DNA of 64,000 bases. Origin: Chondrosia reniformis. Taxonomy: Eukaryota > Porifera > Demospongiae > Chondrillida > Chondrillidae. This document shows, one piece after another, positions 1-11,691 of this stretch. The stretch's first letter is position 1. Each line of letters opens with the position of its first letter. The DNA lies in contig OX359196.1 of NCBI GenBank assembly GCA_947172415.1, forward strand, positions 188,501 to 252,500, read 5' to 3'. The position numbers and the translations under genes were made by a program. The notes below the pieces were generated by a model. It was not told the DNA's origin. It saw only the letters and a list, made by a program, of their open reading frames with translations, and did not search any database.

Positions 1-1938
1 GGGTGTTGTAGAAGTGGCCCCTCCCTGTTATGGAGAGGGGCTGGGTGGTAGAGTTGAGCCAGATGAAGGCGGTGCTGGGGACGGCTGACGTGACCACTAA
101 AGGCTTGCTCTGGTCCACCTCTAAAGTGGAGTTGACGTCGTACAGCACTAGTCTCCTGGCTCGCTGCACATTGCCTGCCTGATCGTGGACACTGAGCACC
201 AGTGAGTAGGGACTCTCCTGGGGCAGGGAGATTGGAGTGGAGAGGAACTGGGAGGTTGTGTCATTAAATTCTATTGTAGCCACAAGTGGGTGTGTCCTTT
301 CCATGATTGCCCCTCCCCCATATACCAGCAGATATACATCAAGTACATAATGGGACAGCCCAGAGGGCATGTCCAGCCATCCTCCCCAAGTAATTAAGAG
401 GTCATCCTCTTCAGTGTACTCCACACCAGCTTCTAATATAAACTGGTTCAATCCACAATTAATTATAGGGTCTACCTCACAATGGGTAGGACTCAGCAAA
501 TCCAGGACATAGGTTGCCAAGCCAATATAGGGAATTCCCCTATAATAGTGTCTGATAGGTACTCCTGCATCAAAGTCATTTAAATCCAAGAATCCTCCAT
601 TTTCTGCTACCACATTCAACTGAAATGTATCGCCATGGTAAAACATGTGACTTGAAAGGTCTGATGACATGGCAGTCACATGACACATTACTAGAGTTTG
701 GATTGGCTGATCTGGTGTTGGCATGGAAACTGAGCAATTGTGCTGTGTGCTTGACACCATGATGACAGGATCTAGATAAAGTATTTAAAGAGTACCTTTC
801 AAATGTAGCCCAACTCTCTCCTTATACCTTATCTAGTTTTACAAGACTATAGGTACTTGAGATTAAAACAATAATTTAAGTACATCTTTCATGTCTGCTA
901 TATAGTGTAATTTCCCAATAATTGTACTCTGTGCAACAGTGCAACTCACTTGAAGCTCTGTACAACCCGGTCTCCAGGTGAGAGGTTGCCACGCCCACCT
1001 CAAAACCTGTCACATAGGCGGGGGCAGCAGGTACGCTGGTAGGTCCCCGGAAAGAGACCTCCCACTGAACAGAGAGAGAGGTTGGTATAAAGTTGATAAA
1101 GGTCAGAGGAGAAACTGTGTCATTGTCACATGGCAACTCCTGAAGTGAGGTATCCATGGCAACCATAGACTGACAAGAAAAGGTGTCAACAGTATTTGTT
1201 ACTGCACAGGAGAAAGAAGACATTCCAACATTCTTACCTAATTGGTCTCCTAATAATAATTATTGATAGTGTATAAGTATGGTTATAAAATAGGATGATA
1301 TCGTTGTGCAATAGGATGGTGTGGTTGTGCAATGGGGTGGTGTGGTTGTGCAATGGGGTGGTGCGGTTGTGCAATAGAGTGGTGTGGTTATGCAGTGGGA
1401 TGGTGTGGTTATGCAATAGAGTGGTATTCTCTTGGGCTCACAGTTCAAACAATCTGGCCCCTCAAAACCGTCAATGCAGACACAGCTATCTTCACTTCCT
1501 GTGCAGTTGCCAGGGTAACAGAAACTCCTCAACCAGGAGCAGAGAGGAAGGCACTCGTCTCTCAAGTTCTCATATGCAGACTCCCCAAATCCAAGTCCAT
1601 AGTTGGACTCACAGATTTGACAGTACTGGTTGGATTCGTTGCTGCAGCGCACATCTTCACAGAACTCAATTGGAGTGCACACTACAAACAAGAAAGATAT
1701 AGAGGGCTCATCACCATGGCTGCAGCTATATTGGTTACCATGGCAACTGACCAGTACACTCAGGTGCTGTATCACTCCAGAGGCCAGTGTCCTGACATGT
1801 CCTAACTCCGCCCACTGGTCCTCTGGACTGGTAGTAGCCATTCTCACAAGTGTAGACCACACTGTCTTGATAGAGGAAGCCATCTCCACTTCGTATACTA
1901 TTGTCAGGTACTCCAGGATCACCACAACTCACCTCAAG
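1..1938 (-). CDS. Secreted sushi/EGF-like extracellular protein, 3' part cut by window edge
   Basis: Partial multi-exon gene; the C-terminus lies beyond position 1. Exons read on the minus strand: about 1932-1938 down to 1752, 1681-1442, 1201-950, and 771 through the left edge, which stays open to position 1. The first exon encodes a sushi/CCP module (starts CGDPGVPDNS, ends APEC with four spaced cysteines and a GLW motif). The second has an EGF-like cysteine pattern ending CVCIDGFEGPDC. The last two exons encode a cysteine-poor extracellular segment with many N-glycosylation sequons and no named domain that I recognise. All three introns are GT-AG and keep frame. Sushi/EGF proteins of this build are secreted or surface adhesion proteins; the actual ligand is unknown. 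The true 5' end is not certain: no signal peptide is visible in the 120 bp upstream, so the dermatopontin exon at 2110-2598 could be its first exon rather than a separate gene. Confidence 0.7.
1290..1430. repeat. GGTGT-rich minisatellite in an intron of the sushi/EGF gene
   Basis: About eight imperfect units of the type GGTGTGGTTGTGCAATGG, period about 18 bp, between the EGF exon and the next exon. Open frames running through it on both strands are repeat artefacts. Confidence 0.85.
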
Positions 1939-2109
1939 CTCACAGAAAGTGTACCTCCATCTTCGATCACTACACCAGAGAGACCACACTTAAACACACA
2001 ACATGTTAGCACTCACCTAATCCACTCCACACACCTCAATGCATATACACACAATATCTCAATATTAGCAGGCCATTGGATGTTACTGCTATTCGCAGCT
2101 AGTTAAGTC

Positions 2110-2598
2110 TTACTTTATCAAATTATCAAAGAAGCTGATGACTCCAGTGAAGAGCGACACAGCGGTGAGTGTTACATTTAACTCTTCTCTAAGCTGGTTC
2201 TGCCACTGCGCTTGAGTCTGGCAGTTGATCAGAGCGGCGTGCGGTCTGGTGCAGCAGTACGGCGACCACTCCCGATCGTTGGGGGAGGGGTCGAAAGTGC
2301 TAGCGAAGCCACCAAAGTACCCGTCATCCGGACAGTCGTACCGTATGGTTCCCTCGAGAGTGTTGATGGGCGGCTGCAGGGAGCAGGTAGCAGTCACGTT
2401 GGCCAGCCCGCCCCCTGATCCACAGCCGTAAGACCATGTGCGATCGTTGAAGGAGAAATCAAACACCGAGTAGATGCTAGTTACCACCTGTCGGTCTGAG
2501 GGACAGAGGAAGTTCAAGTCTCCGTGAAGATTATTTGCAAATTGAGCTATTCCAGAGTCGGCAAGTACAAGAAACGTCAAAAATAACAATTTGTCCAT
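2110..2598 (-). CDS. Dermatopontin-like secreted protein
   Basis: Single-exon frame of 162 residues. Residues 1-19 form a signal peptide (MDKLLFLTFLVLADSGIAQ). The rest carries two copies of the dermatopontin repeat: a cysteine followed about 20 residues later by the D-R-x-W signature (NDRTW at about 53, NDREW at about 109), each followed closely by one or two cysteines. Vertebrate dermatopontins are about 200 residues with three such repeats, so this is a short version. Family members are extracellular-matrix proteins that bind collagen or proteoglycans, and lectin-like members are reported from sponges. The start is the first methionine and directly precedes the hydrophobic segment. It could be a stand-alone gene, or the first exon of the sushi/EGF gene downstream on the same strand, because a donor-like AAAT/GTAACA lies near its 3' end. 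Confidence 0.8.
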   Translation of the reverse strand: MDKLLFLTFLVLADSGIAQFANNLHGDLNFLCPSDRQVVTSIYSVFDFSFNDRTWSYGCGSGGGLANVTATCSLQPPINTLEGTIRYDCPDDGYFGGFASTFDPSPNDREWSPYCCTRPHAALINCQTQAQWQNQLREELNVTLTAVSLFTGVISFFDNLIK

Positions 2599-2754
2599 TT
2601 TCAGTTTGTTCCAATCTAACCCGCCATCGAATCTCCAGTCGAAACGATATTCATTTATTTATAACCATGGTAACACAAACAACACAACAAACAGGTAAAT
2701 CCCCTTCAAGACAGTACACGGTTAAAAGTAAATAATGTGCCGAAATGAAAGACT

Positions 2755-5700
2755 TTACACAAAGAAATCTCTGAGAAGATTCTGGCGTTGAACTTCAGTA
2801 ATTCTCATTTGTTGCTGCAAGTCTGCAACGTCTGCCGCCTCTAAATCTGTCCTCTCAACCTTCCAAGACAAGTTCTCAATCTCACGCTCCAACTGTGCCT
2901 GCTGGTACTCAAACTAGGGCAGAAAGAAAGTCAATCCTAACTCCTCTAATGTATACACATCTACATAGCACATCTATATAAGTGGATTCATTAGGTAAAA
3001 TCGTATAGATTTTAGTCAATGTGAATAGTTTTTCAAGTTTTAGACAAGTGTCTCACCTCAAATTATTTGTTTCATACAAGCACACAATAAGTAGACATGA
3101 CAGTACGTATGTACGTAAGTCAATCATTGAATACTTGTTTGCAGTGGTGCATGGTATATAACAACTTACTTACCAGTGCCTTCCTGGGTCCTCCTTCCAG
3201 GTAATACGCCAGTGGATATGTGTATTTGAGAGTGTAACGACACTGAAAAATAAAGAGAATATCTCTAATCACTTACTCTCTGAAAACCAGACTATCCTAT
3301 ATGTAGGCACTACAATAATGGCATCAATACTATATACAGTATATATACAAGTGGTATACTATATAAATATACAGTATATACAAGTGGTATACTATATAAA
3401 AATATACAGTATATACAAGTGGTATACTATATAAATATACAGTATATACAAGTGGTATACTATATAAATATACAGTATATACAAGTGGTATACTATATAA
3501 ATATACAGTATATACAAGTGGTATACTATATAAATATACAGTATATACAAGTGGTATATTATATAAATATACAGTATATACAAGTGGTATATTATATAAA
3601 TAACCTTTGTTAGTTGTCTTGCTGCGTCCAAGAGAAACTGCCAATCTATCCATGAGGACTTTCCTTCATTGACTTTGGCTGTAATCTTTTCATTCAACTG
3701 TTGTAGCAGTTCTTGTTCCAATTGCAGACTTTTATCGTGATTGTCCCACTATAGGGAAAGACAAAGTTAAATAGTATTCATTCATGGTAGCCTTTGCATG
3801 GCTCAGTGCAATTAACATGCTCAGTTCATATATTCACTTCATTAGTAAGTAGCTTTGACAAATAATATAATGAAAATGAATACTTAATTCTACTGAGCTC
3901 CAGTATGTCTACCACGTGTGACTGTGTGGTTGGATGTGGTCAATGTATAGTTGGGACGTACCCTCCCGTAGTAGTGAAGGTACTTCTTTAGGGCCGATCG
4001 TGCCTGAGACATCGAGCTCTTTTCAAACTTGTCTGGGTCGTTCTTGTACTTGCTACACTCATAGTATTCAGTTGCGTGTCTGTTCCACGGTCCCATGCAC
4101 ATCCAACAGAATTCTAACAATGCAGACGGCAACGCCCACTCAAACCAGACTCATACACACAGATGAATGAGCCATTGAGTTGAAAACACTTGTAGCATGA
4201 CAAACCAAGACAAGACTTTGGTCACTTGGTTGGTAATATCTCCCAGTGAATAAATTTTCTATGTTTTAGATGCGGTGGAAGCCAGGGGTACCTACCGTGA
4301 TGACACTTGGAGCATCTCATGTGATTGCAGCCACCATTCTTCTCAATGTTTGTACTACACTTCTCATTGGGGCACTGCAGGGGAAAATATGTAAATGGAC
4401 AAGCTTTTGATAATTGCAGGGGTTTACTCATTGGGGGACTGCAGCGGAAAATATGTAAATGGACAAGCTTTTGATAATTGCAGGGGTTAACTCATTGGGG
4501 TACTGTAGGGGAAAATATGTAAATGGACAAGCTTCTGATAATTGCAGGGGTTTACTCACTGATTTAGTATTGGCTGAGATGTAGTGAGCTGTTTCTGAAT
4601 CGTCATTACATTTGGAGAACCACTTTTTAATAGTATCACAGTCAGTGGGGCAGTGGTACGACTCTCCACACTTGAAGCTATTGACAGAGAGTCAAAGACG
4701 TGTACATTTGTACTACTTAACAATATTCAAAACAGGAAATGATTAAATACCATCGCTGCTATATGACAACAACTAGAAAGTATGGGATACCATTGCCATG
4801 ACAACAGGTGTGCATGCAAACAGACTTACCAGAAACTGCAGTTGCACTTGTTGCATACAACTCTTTTCATCTGAGGCTTGTTCACCTGGAAGGCCACCTC
4901 ACAGCCAGCCCCTCCGCACCACCTCAAACAGGGATGGTCCTTGTTTAAGAGACAGAGCCAAGCACTTCCTTATATGGTATCAGGAGCCATTCTAAAGGTA
5001 CTGGAATGAACTCACTTTAACATATTCTTCAAGGGTAAACTTCCTCATTTTTTCACTGATTCCTTTAATTCCTACCACTAGTTCCTCTACCATCTCAGGC
5101 TTCAGCCATCTTGAACAAGTCATACACTCTATATCTACATGCACACAAAAACAATGGGATGATAGGCATGGGATAGGGGGCGTGGCTTTCTGGTTAACTT
5201 ACCAACTGCTTTCCCACTTTTCACTTGAACTTCTATATAGTCTCTCCAACATTGCTCGCAGTAGGTGTGTCCACACTCTGAAGTTATCATTTTGGAGTCG
5301 GTCCCTAAACAGGCCGGACAAGCATCTGATATGAAAGTCAGCTCTGTTGGAGGAGACGGAAGTTCCTGAAGGCTATATTGGACGAGTGAACACTGTCAAA
5401 CACTGATTGCATGGTTATAACTGTACTGTCTGATAGAGTCACGTGACAGGGAATGAGGAAATTAAAACTGACCGTTTAAGCGCCTTTTCAATGCTCCACT
5501 CCTCCTTACACAGAAGCTGTCTGGCGGCCGGTAGAGACATCTACACGGAAACAAACAAGTCTTACCGATTTGCTATACCTGCACGCGCCAAATGGCCTTC
5601 CCACTGCTGAACGAGGATTGGGCTCCCTCTTTTGGCGTCTGTCCGCTTGCTACCTACCTTGCGAAAGCTTCGTAACTTGTCTGATCGCTCATCGACGTAT

Positions 5701-5888
5701 CGAACAATGTCGTCGTATTTCGATAAACACTTGTATTCGTAATATTCTGGATCAACATTTGCCGCCATTTCGTTGAGCTCCTCTTCTCCCGGCTCATAGC
5801 TGTCCTGCTGGTAGTAGTAGTCTATTTCGTCGTCTTCTTCATCGCTATTATACGATGAGTCCGGAACAGAGTCTAGTCTTTCCGCCAT
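2755..5888 (-). CDS. ARIH2: Ariadne-2 RBR E3 ubiquitin ligase
   Basis: Eleven exons (5888-5658, 5540-5473, 5372-5203, 5134-5016, 4939-4830, 4677-4560, 4374-4296, 4113-3962, 3748-3605, 3242-3174, 2913-2755) give 472 residues; human ARIH2 has 493. An acidic, tyrosine-rich N-terminus is followed by RING1 (CPAC...[12 protein letters not shown]), the IBR ([10 protein letters not shown]...[12 protein letters not shown]), the Rcat/RING2 ([16 protein letters not shown] then EFCWMC, containing the cysteine expected to carry the thioester) and the Ariadne helical region ending in [19 protein letters not shown], almost identical to the vertebrate C-terminus. The enzyme accepts ubiquitin from an E2 on the RING2 cysteine and is activated by neddylated CUL5 complexes (family knowledge). 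An upstream in-frame ATG at 5903 exists; ATG 5888 has the better context. Introns hold a 33-bp minisatellite and a 64-bp triplication covering a splice acceptor. Confidence 0.95.
3335..3602. repeat. 33-bp minisatellite, about 8 copies
   Basis: Unit of the type GTGGTATACTATATAAATAT followed by ACAGTATATACAA, nearly identical copies, inside the ARIH2 intron between exons 3748-3605 and 3242-3174. Because 33 is divisible by three it creates long false frames on both strands. Confidence 0.95.
4364..4558. repeat. 64-bp tandem triplication spanning an ARIH2 splice acceptor
   Basis: Three copies of a 64-bp unit begin at about 4376, 4440 and 4504. Each contains, on the minus strand, a pyrimidine tract, an acceptor-like CTGCAG or CTACAG and the first 12 bases of the exon (NGCCCCAATGAG type). 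Only the copy at 4376-4374 continues into the real exon. Confidence 0.9.
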
Positions 5889-6008
5889 TTTAATAAAAAC
5901 CACATAACTATATTCATAAAAATTGGGGTAACCCTGATTTTATAAGAGAGGACTGTTCTAAAATTAGAAATTAGAATATGAGTCATCTTGTTTAAATATA
6001 GTAACAGC

Positions 6009-9000
6009 TCAATCGGCATCCGGACTGACTGGCTCAAAATGCTGGGCCGGAAGTAGTGACGTCATCAGGTTTGAATTACCTTCTTCTATGAGTGAGGATG
6101 GTAGTGACTTGGCCAAAGTAGTGAGAGCCTCAGAGAGTGCGTCCAGGTGGTGCTGGGGCTGGCCGTCTGGGGTGCTCGAGGCTGAGGCCTCACCTGAAGG
6201 TTGCCTCTTTGGCTCATTTGCCTTCTTTGAACGATACTTTCGATACTCCAAGAGAGATACCTACGTAGTATAAGTGGTTGTCAAGGTAACAGCATTAGCT
6301 AGCATAACTGGTTGCTATAGCAACAGATATATACATATTTATCCACACAACAAGGGTAACAGGAAGTGAATCACTAAAAGTGGTTCACTTTAGGACATGA
6401 CACATTCTCCTTATTAAATTCTAAAGTTACACTTAGCAAATTAGGATAAGATTTATTCTAAACTTTATTTACATGTGTATGGAGTGTGTGTACGGAGTGT
6501 GTGTATGGAGTGTGTGTATGGAGTGTGTGTATGGAGTGTGTGTACGGAGTGTGTGTATGGAGTGTGTGTACGGAGTGTGTGTACAGAGTGTGTGTATGGA
6601 GTGTGTGTATGGAGTGTGTGTACAGAGTGTGTGTATGGAGTGTGTGTACGGAGTGTGTGTACAGAGTGTGTGTATGGAGTGTGTGTATGGAGTGTGTGTA
6701 TGGAGTGTGTGTATGGAGTGTGTGTATGGAGTGTGTGTATGGAGTGTGTGTATGGAGTGTGTGTATGGAGTGTGTGTATGGAGTGTGTGTACGGAGTGTG
6801 TGTACGGAGTGTGTGTATGGAGTGTGTGTATGGAGTGTGTGTATGGAGTGTGTGTACGGAGTGTGTGTACAGAGTGTGTGTATGGAGTGTGTGTATGGAG
6901 TGTGTGTATGGAGTGTGTGTATGGAGTGTGTGTACGGAGTGTGTGTATGGAGTGTGTGTACGGAGTGTGTGTATGGAGTGTGTGTACGGAGTGTGTGTAT
7001 GGAGTGTGTGTATGGAGTGTGTGTATGGAGTGTGTGTATGGAGTGTGTGTATGGAGTGTGGAATATGATGAGGTCAACTGTACCTTCTTCTTGCTAGGTG
7101 GCTGCTGTGAGGACTCGTCCGACAGTCCAAAGTTCAGTGATACTTCTGTTGGACTTGTTGTATCCATGACTTCACCACTGGTTGCCATAGCAACATTGGG
7201 AGGAGCTTCTGTAGTGCTATCACTGCTAGAGGCAGTTGTTTGAAGATAATTTGATTGGGGAGCCTCAGCTGCATCAAAAACAGGAAGTGACTCTTATTAA
7301 GAGGGTTTAACTTAGGCTCTTATTGGGTGGGCTATTAGATAATAGTATTTGTAAGAGGCTTTTTACCCGGGCTCTAAAAGTTGGCTTACCATTTGAAGCA
7401 ACCTTTCCTTCCTGAGAGGAGTCAGGGGAGTCTGGGGGAGTGGTGCTGGGGGTCCTGGGGCCAGGTCTGTGGTCACCCTCCTCATGAGCAGGTTCTGGTA
7501 GAGTGGGTCTGCCTTCATGGGGACCAGTTTTGGGTTCTCTGAGACCCAATGGACTACAAGCGAAGGACTCATCATCAGAAAAGTCTTCAAATAAAGGTGA
7601 CTTGATTTTAGTTTCTTTCTCAACACGATCTAATTCAGTTTTCCACCTGGAAATCACCTGCCTCTTCATTGGTACTACATACGTACATGGACATGCATGA
7701 GAATAGTAACAGGCAGAGAAGGGAGGAGTGAGTGCGGGAGGAGGGAGGGAGGGAGGGAGAGAGGAGGGAGGAGTGAGTGAGGGAGGAGGGAGGGAGGGAG
7801 GAGGGAGGAGGGAGGGAGGGAGGAGGGAGGGAGTGAGGAGGGAGGGAGGAAGGAGGGAGGAGGGAGGGAGAGAAGGAGGGAGGAAGTGAAGGAGGGAGGA
7901 AGTGAAGTAGGGAGGAAGTGAAGGAGGGAGGGAGAGAGGAGGAAGGAGAGAGGAGGGAGGAGAGAGGGAGGAAGTGAAGGAGGGAGGGAGGATGACAGTA
8001 GCGATGTCTATTTACATGAACTCAGTCTGACATCCTTTGAATTGATGTGTTCAGAAAAATATTTCTTTAAAAGTTTCTGAATAATGAAATACATAAGCAT
8101 CAAATAATCTTCATCTAAACGTACAAACATCTGACTAGTCAATAAGGATTTACAAACCTTTTTCAAGCTGACATGAGTTGATGGATGTGATGGTTTTGCA
8201 ACAGATTTCTTGTGCACACACTTAAACTGTGAATCTCGCATCCATCTTGTCAACAGGGACTGCAGGAGGAACATGTACAGATGGAGGGAGATGGAGGAAC
8301 ATGTACAGATGGAGGGAGATGGAGGGAGATGGAGGAACATGTACAGATGGAGGGAGATGGAGGGAGATGGAGGAACATGTACAGATGGAGAGAGATGAAG
8401 ACACACATACTCACCTTCTTTAGTGTTGGAGGGAAGTTCCCGAACATGTAACCCGAATGCATGTGCGGTCTCACTTTGAAGTCCATTTTTGGTTTGGGTC
8501 TGGGGGGAGGGCTTGGGGGCGGGGAGAGGTGTAGGGTGGAGGAGATCATCACCAAACCAAGGGAGTACAGTGAAGAGGGTACATCGCCACATGTACCCAT
8601 TCCATCTCCTCCAGGGCCCTCCTGACAGCCAAAGGCACTATACAAGGCAAGGAATGGGAGGATACAGAAACAGCTCAGACTGCAACTAACTAGAGGTCAC
8701 GTGGAGGTCATGCGGAGGTCACATGGAGGTCATGTGCAGGTCATGTAGAGGTCATGTGGAGAAGACGACAAACCTGTTGTGGTCCATGGAGAGAGGTGGA
8801 GGTTTCTTAAGATTCCTCTTCCCTTTCACACGATCTCCCTCTCCTTCCTTCTTGTGTTCCTGTTTCTCCTGCTTCTCCATGCTGTTGATCATCTTGAGGT
8901 AGACCTCCAGTTTCCTCTCCTCTCTTGTCTAACAGGCACAGTCACACCTCACAGTACACTCCACACACTCAACAAACACAAACCTTTTTCTTTAAACTCT

Positions 9001-11691
9001 TCTGATCTGAATCAATGTCACCTCCATCATGTGATGACTCATTTCCCTCGTTCTAAAGTGTGTTAAGCAACAACCACTGTATCCAGTCAATATACATTAC
9101 AAGTACATACGTACTATATGTAGTAGTTATACCACACTTGAGTGTGGTATAATTAATATATATCATGTATGACTTGAATCAATTGTAAAGGTGATGATAA
9201 GTAAACACAAGTAGGCCTACTGGTGATATGACATTTATCACTAGTTCAAGTGTGAAATATAAGGTTTGTAACACCCCAGATATCACCCGGTTGCCCTGGT
9301 AACGTGCTATATAATTTAAATATATGTACGTATGTACATACAATATAAGTATTTAAACAGGTCAGGTCTTTCAGAAGTGGATCTCACCTCTTCAGACGTC
9401 AGTGTGACTGTGGCTGCACTCGGCGAGTTGAGTGATGAGGTTGTCCTCCTCCGCTTTCTACTAGAGCCAGCACTAGTAGACTCTGTTGAAGGCTGACGAG
9501 ACTTTTCAGCAGAAGAAGAACTTTTCTTCCCACTTGCCAAGGCCTGATTTAGTGATTCCACCGGACAACTGGTCTTCTGAGAACAAGGACATTCCAGAGC
9601 ATACTCACTGCATAGAGAGGAACAGCACTTTCACACCAAGTGCATATTATACTTATATATATGAGTTCATGTGACAGTCATGTGATACAAATATAGGGAA
9701 CTCACTATGTGTCATATTGTAGCTCAAAGTCAAAGGGCAATGTTAGCTCATCGCCTGAGGAGATATCTTGAGTGGCAAATACACCAATGTACAGCAGGCC
9801 CTCAACCAGGAGATGACGCAACTAGAGAGCAGAATTATGCAATAGCATCTCAATATTACATTGAGTACAGTGTCTGTATACTGCTCAAAGTGCTTCATTA
9901 CAAACCTCACAATTGGCAGTGCAGCATCTCCTTATAAACCTGGCAATGTTACCTTGGTGACGAGCATCAATCACCAAGTCAATCCCACTGATACGATTGT
10001 AACAATAAACAAAAGGACAAGGCCTGCAGGAGGGAGGGGCAGGATGGGAGGGGCAGGATGGGAGGGGCAGGTGGGAGGGGCAGGATGGGAGGGGCAGGTG
10101 GGAGGGGCTAGATGGGAGGGGCTAGATGGGAGGGGCAGGATGGGAGGGGCAGGATGGGAGGGGCAGGTGGGAGGGGCAGGTGGGAGGGGCTGGATGGGAG
10201 GTCATTATAGTGCAACTTCCAAATACATAACTAACTTGTCTTTCCAAAGTGGCTTTCCTGAGAGATTCAACTCAGCAGCAACTACACGCTTCAATGTATA
10301 TTTACCCTGAATACATTCATGTGAATGTCACATGACAGTCACATGAGACATATCACATGAAATACCTTGTATACCATAACCAGCGTTCCTGGTTCAATAG
10401 CATTGTCAGTTACTACACCCTAAGACGCAGCGACATGACAAGGATAAGATGGAGAGGGAGAGGGAGAGGGAGAGGGAGAGGGAGAGGGAGAGGGAGAGGG
10501 AGAGGGAGAGGGAGAGGGAGAGGGAGAGGGAGAGGGAGAGGGAGAGGGAGGCATCAAATTAAGAAACAAAACTAAAATGCTAGAATCCAAATCACCTTTC
10601 TCTTTCTCTGGACGTCAGCCACTGCACAATTAGGTTGCCTCAGCTCTTTAGTACTAAACTCATTCTAGAAAATAATTATTACACTTGACCCTACTATGAT
10701 ATAAATACTCAACTATACTATATTTACAGGAAAATTGGCTCTTTAACGTACGTACGTACCTTTGACATTACCAGTGCTCCATTTTTAACATGTGACATTT
10801 TCAACTGAACCAGCGTCTTGACCTGTTCTGATACCTTATTAGTGCCCACCAATTCATAAGGGTCGGACCAAGGGCTGGTCGAACAGTTCCACAACATTTT
10901 ACCCGGTTCATCTCGAACTGACAAAGGAAGTCGTTCAGAAATCCTTCCGAGCTTTTTCCCTCGATTGCCCAGCTGTTCCTCTTTGGGCTTGCGCAACATC
11001 TCTTTACCATTCTGCAGACAATTAGGAATACAAATGAGACAAGCTTACAAGACACTGTTCCACTTGAATGAACTCAATAGTGTCAACAGAAAGCCATATG
11101 TAGTCTGCAACTTAATTTTAAAATTTACAAGAACATTCAGTCATTCTGATCAGAATATGTCTAAGAACCGTCAGAAAATTCTGGCGCACGAGCTATAATA
11201 GTTGGTGTCACCTTTCCTAACGCTTTCCTCGGCTTCTTCTTCCTCAGTTGGCCCTTCAGTTTACTCGAGGACATGGAGGAATGGGTAGAGCCGTCATCAC
11301 TCAAATCTAGCAAACAGCCAATCAGTTAACTGTAACTACTCCAACTCGTTAGTTACAACCTCTAACCTGTAAGCTCCTCTCTCTTCTTCATTTGAATACT
11401 TTTTGCCTTCTTCTTGTCGACAGGTCGGGGGTCGCACTGCTCGCAGAGGTAGTTCTCGGGTACGTTCCGCGGGTCAATCTGCATGCACTCGACGTGCTGC
11501 CAGACGCTGCACTCGTCGCAGCATATCATGAAACCGTCGTCGTGTTTGTATTCGCTAAATGACCAAGTTGCACAATTTTCTCAAACTAAACCAGATGTAG
11601 CAAAATATATCTTAACGGTTGCATACCAGATACATCTTGTTACGTAATCCTCATCCCATTCGGTCTTCTTTGTTTCGCCTCTTCCACTCAT
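6009..11691 (-). CDS. KMT2E/SETD5: KMT2E/SETD5-type PHD and SET domain chromatin protein
   Basis: About 17 exons. The first (from ATG 11691) encodes ...DYVTRCIC, joining the PHD finger at about 11555-11390 ([17 protein letters not shown]4HC3 spacing). Basic linkers follow at 11308-11211 and 11010-10747. The SET domain is spread over small exons: [18 protein letters not shown] (about 10420), [14 protein letters not shown] (about 10300), [20 protein letters not shown] (9989-9906) and [20 protein letters not shown] (about 9820-9712). A post-SET-like [11 protein letters not shown] follows. Further on, [21 protein letters not shown] and [20 protein letters not shown] match characteristic KMT2E/SETD5 segments. 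The family (fly UpSET, yeast Set3 relatives) acts in histone-deacetylase-linked chromatin control and generally lacks convincing methyltransferase activity. The gene shares a 310-bp bidirectional promoter with RRAGC. Exons between about 7.3 and 8.7 kb are the least certain. One ancestral gene may correspond to both vertebrate paralogues. Confidence 0.9.
6473..7060. repeat. 13-bp minisatellite, about 45 copies
   Basis: Unit TATGGAGTGTGTG with TACGG/TACAG variants, in the last intron of the KMT2E/SETD5 gene. The period of 13 makes every frame open for 190-250 codons on both strands; none of these is coding. Confidence 0.97.
7713..7995. repeat. GGGA/GGAGGAG purine tract
   Basis: About 280 bp of nearly uninterrupted purines on the plus strand (GAGGGAGG-type), in a KMT2E/SETD5 intron. 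It is a polypyrimidine tract on the transcribed strand. Confidence 0.95.
8268..8400. repeat. GATGGAGGGAGATGGAGG minisatellite
   Basis: Short tandem repeat mixing a 12-bp GATGGAGGGAGA unit with GAACATGTACA spacers, within an intron of the KMT2E/SETD5 gene. Confidence 0.85.
9128..9153. repeat. Perfect 12-bp inverted repeat
   Basis: TTATACCACACT, a 2-base loop (TG), then AGTGTGGTATAA. It lies in an intron of the KMT2E/SETD5 gene. It could form a hairpin or be a dyad binding site; no function is assigned. Confidence 0.75.
10018..10202. repeat. GGGAGGGGCAGGAT minisatellite
   Basis: About 13 units of about 13-14 bp with T/C variants, G-rich on the plus strand, in an intron within the SET-domain region of the KMT2E/SETD5 gene. 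Confidence 0.9.
10450..10550. repeat. (GGGAGA)n microsatellite
   Basis: About 16 perfect copies of the hexamer, intronic, just upstream (in minus-strand order) of the exon encoding [11 protein letters not shown]. Confidence 0.97.

Noticed and set aside
3330..3721. Tyr/Ile-rich frames of about 110 codons
   Set aside because: 33-bp intronic minisatellite within ARIH2; only the ends overlap real exon sequence.
6469..7243. Frames of 190-256 codons on both strands (Cys/Val/Tyr-rich and His/Thr-rich)
   Set aside because: Generated by the 13-bp minisatellite; all frames are open because of the repeat.
8208..8423. Trp/Arg-rich plus-strand frames
   Set aside because: Low-complexity GATGGAGG repeat in an intron.
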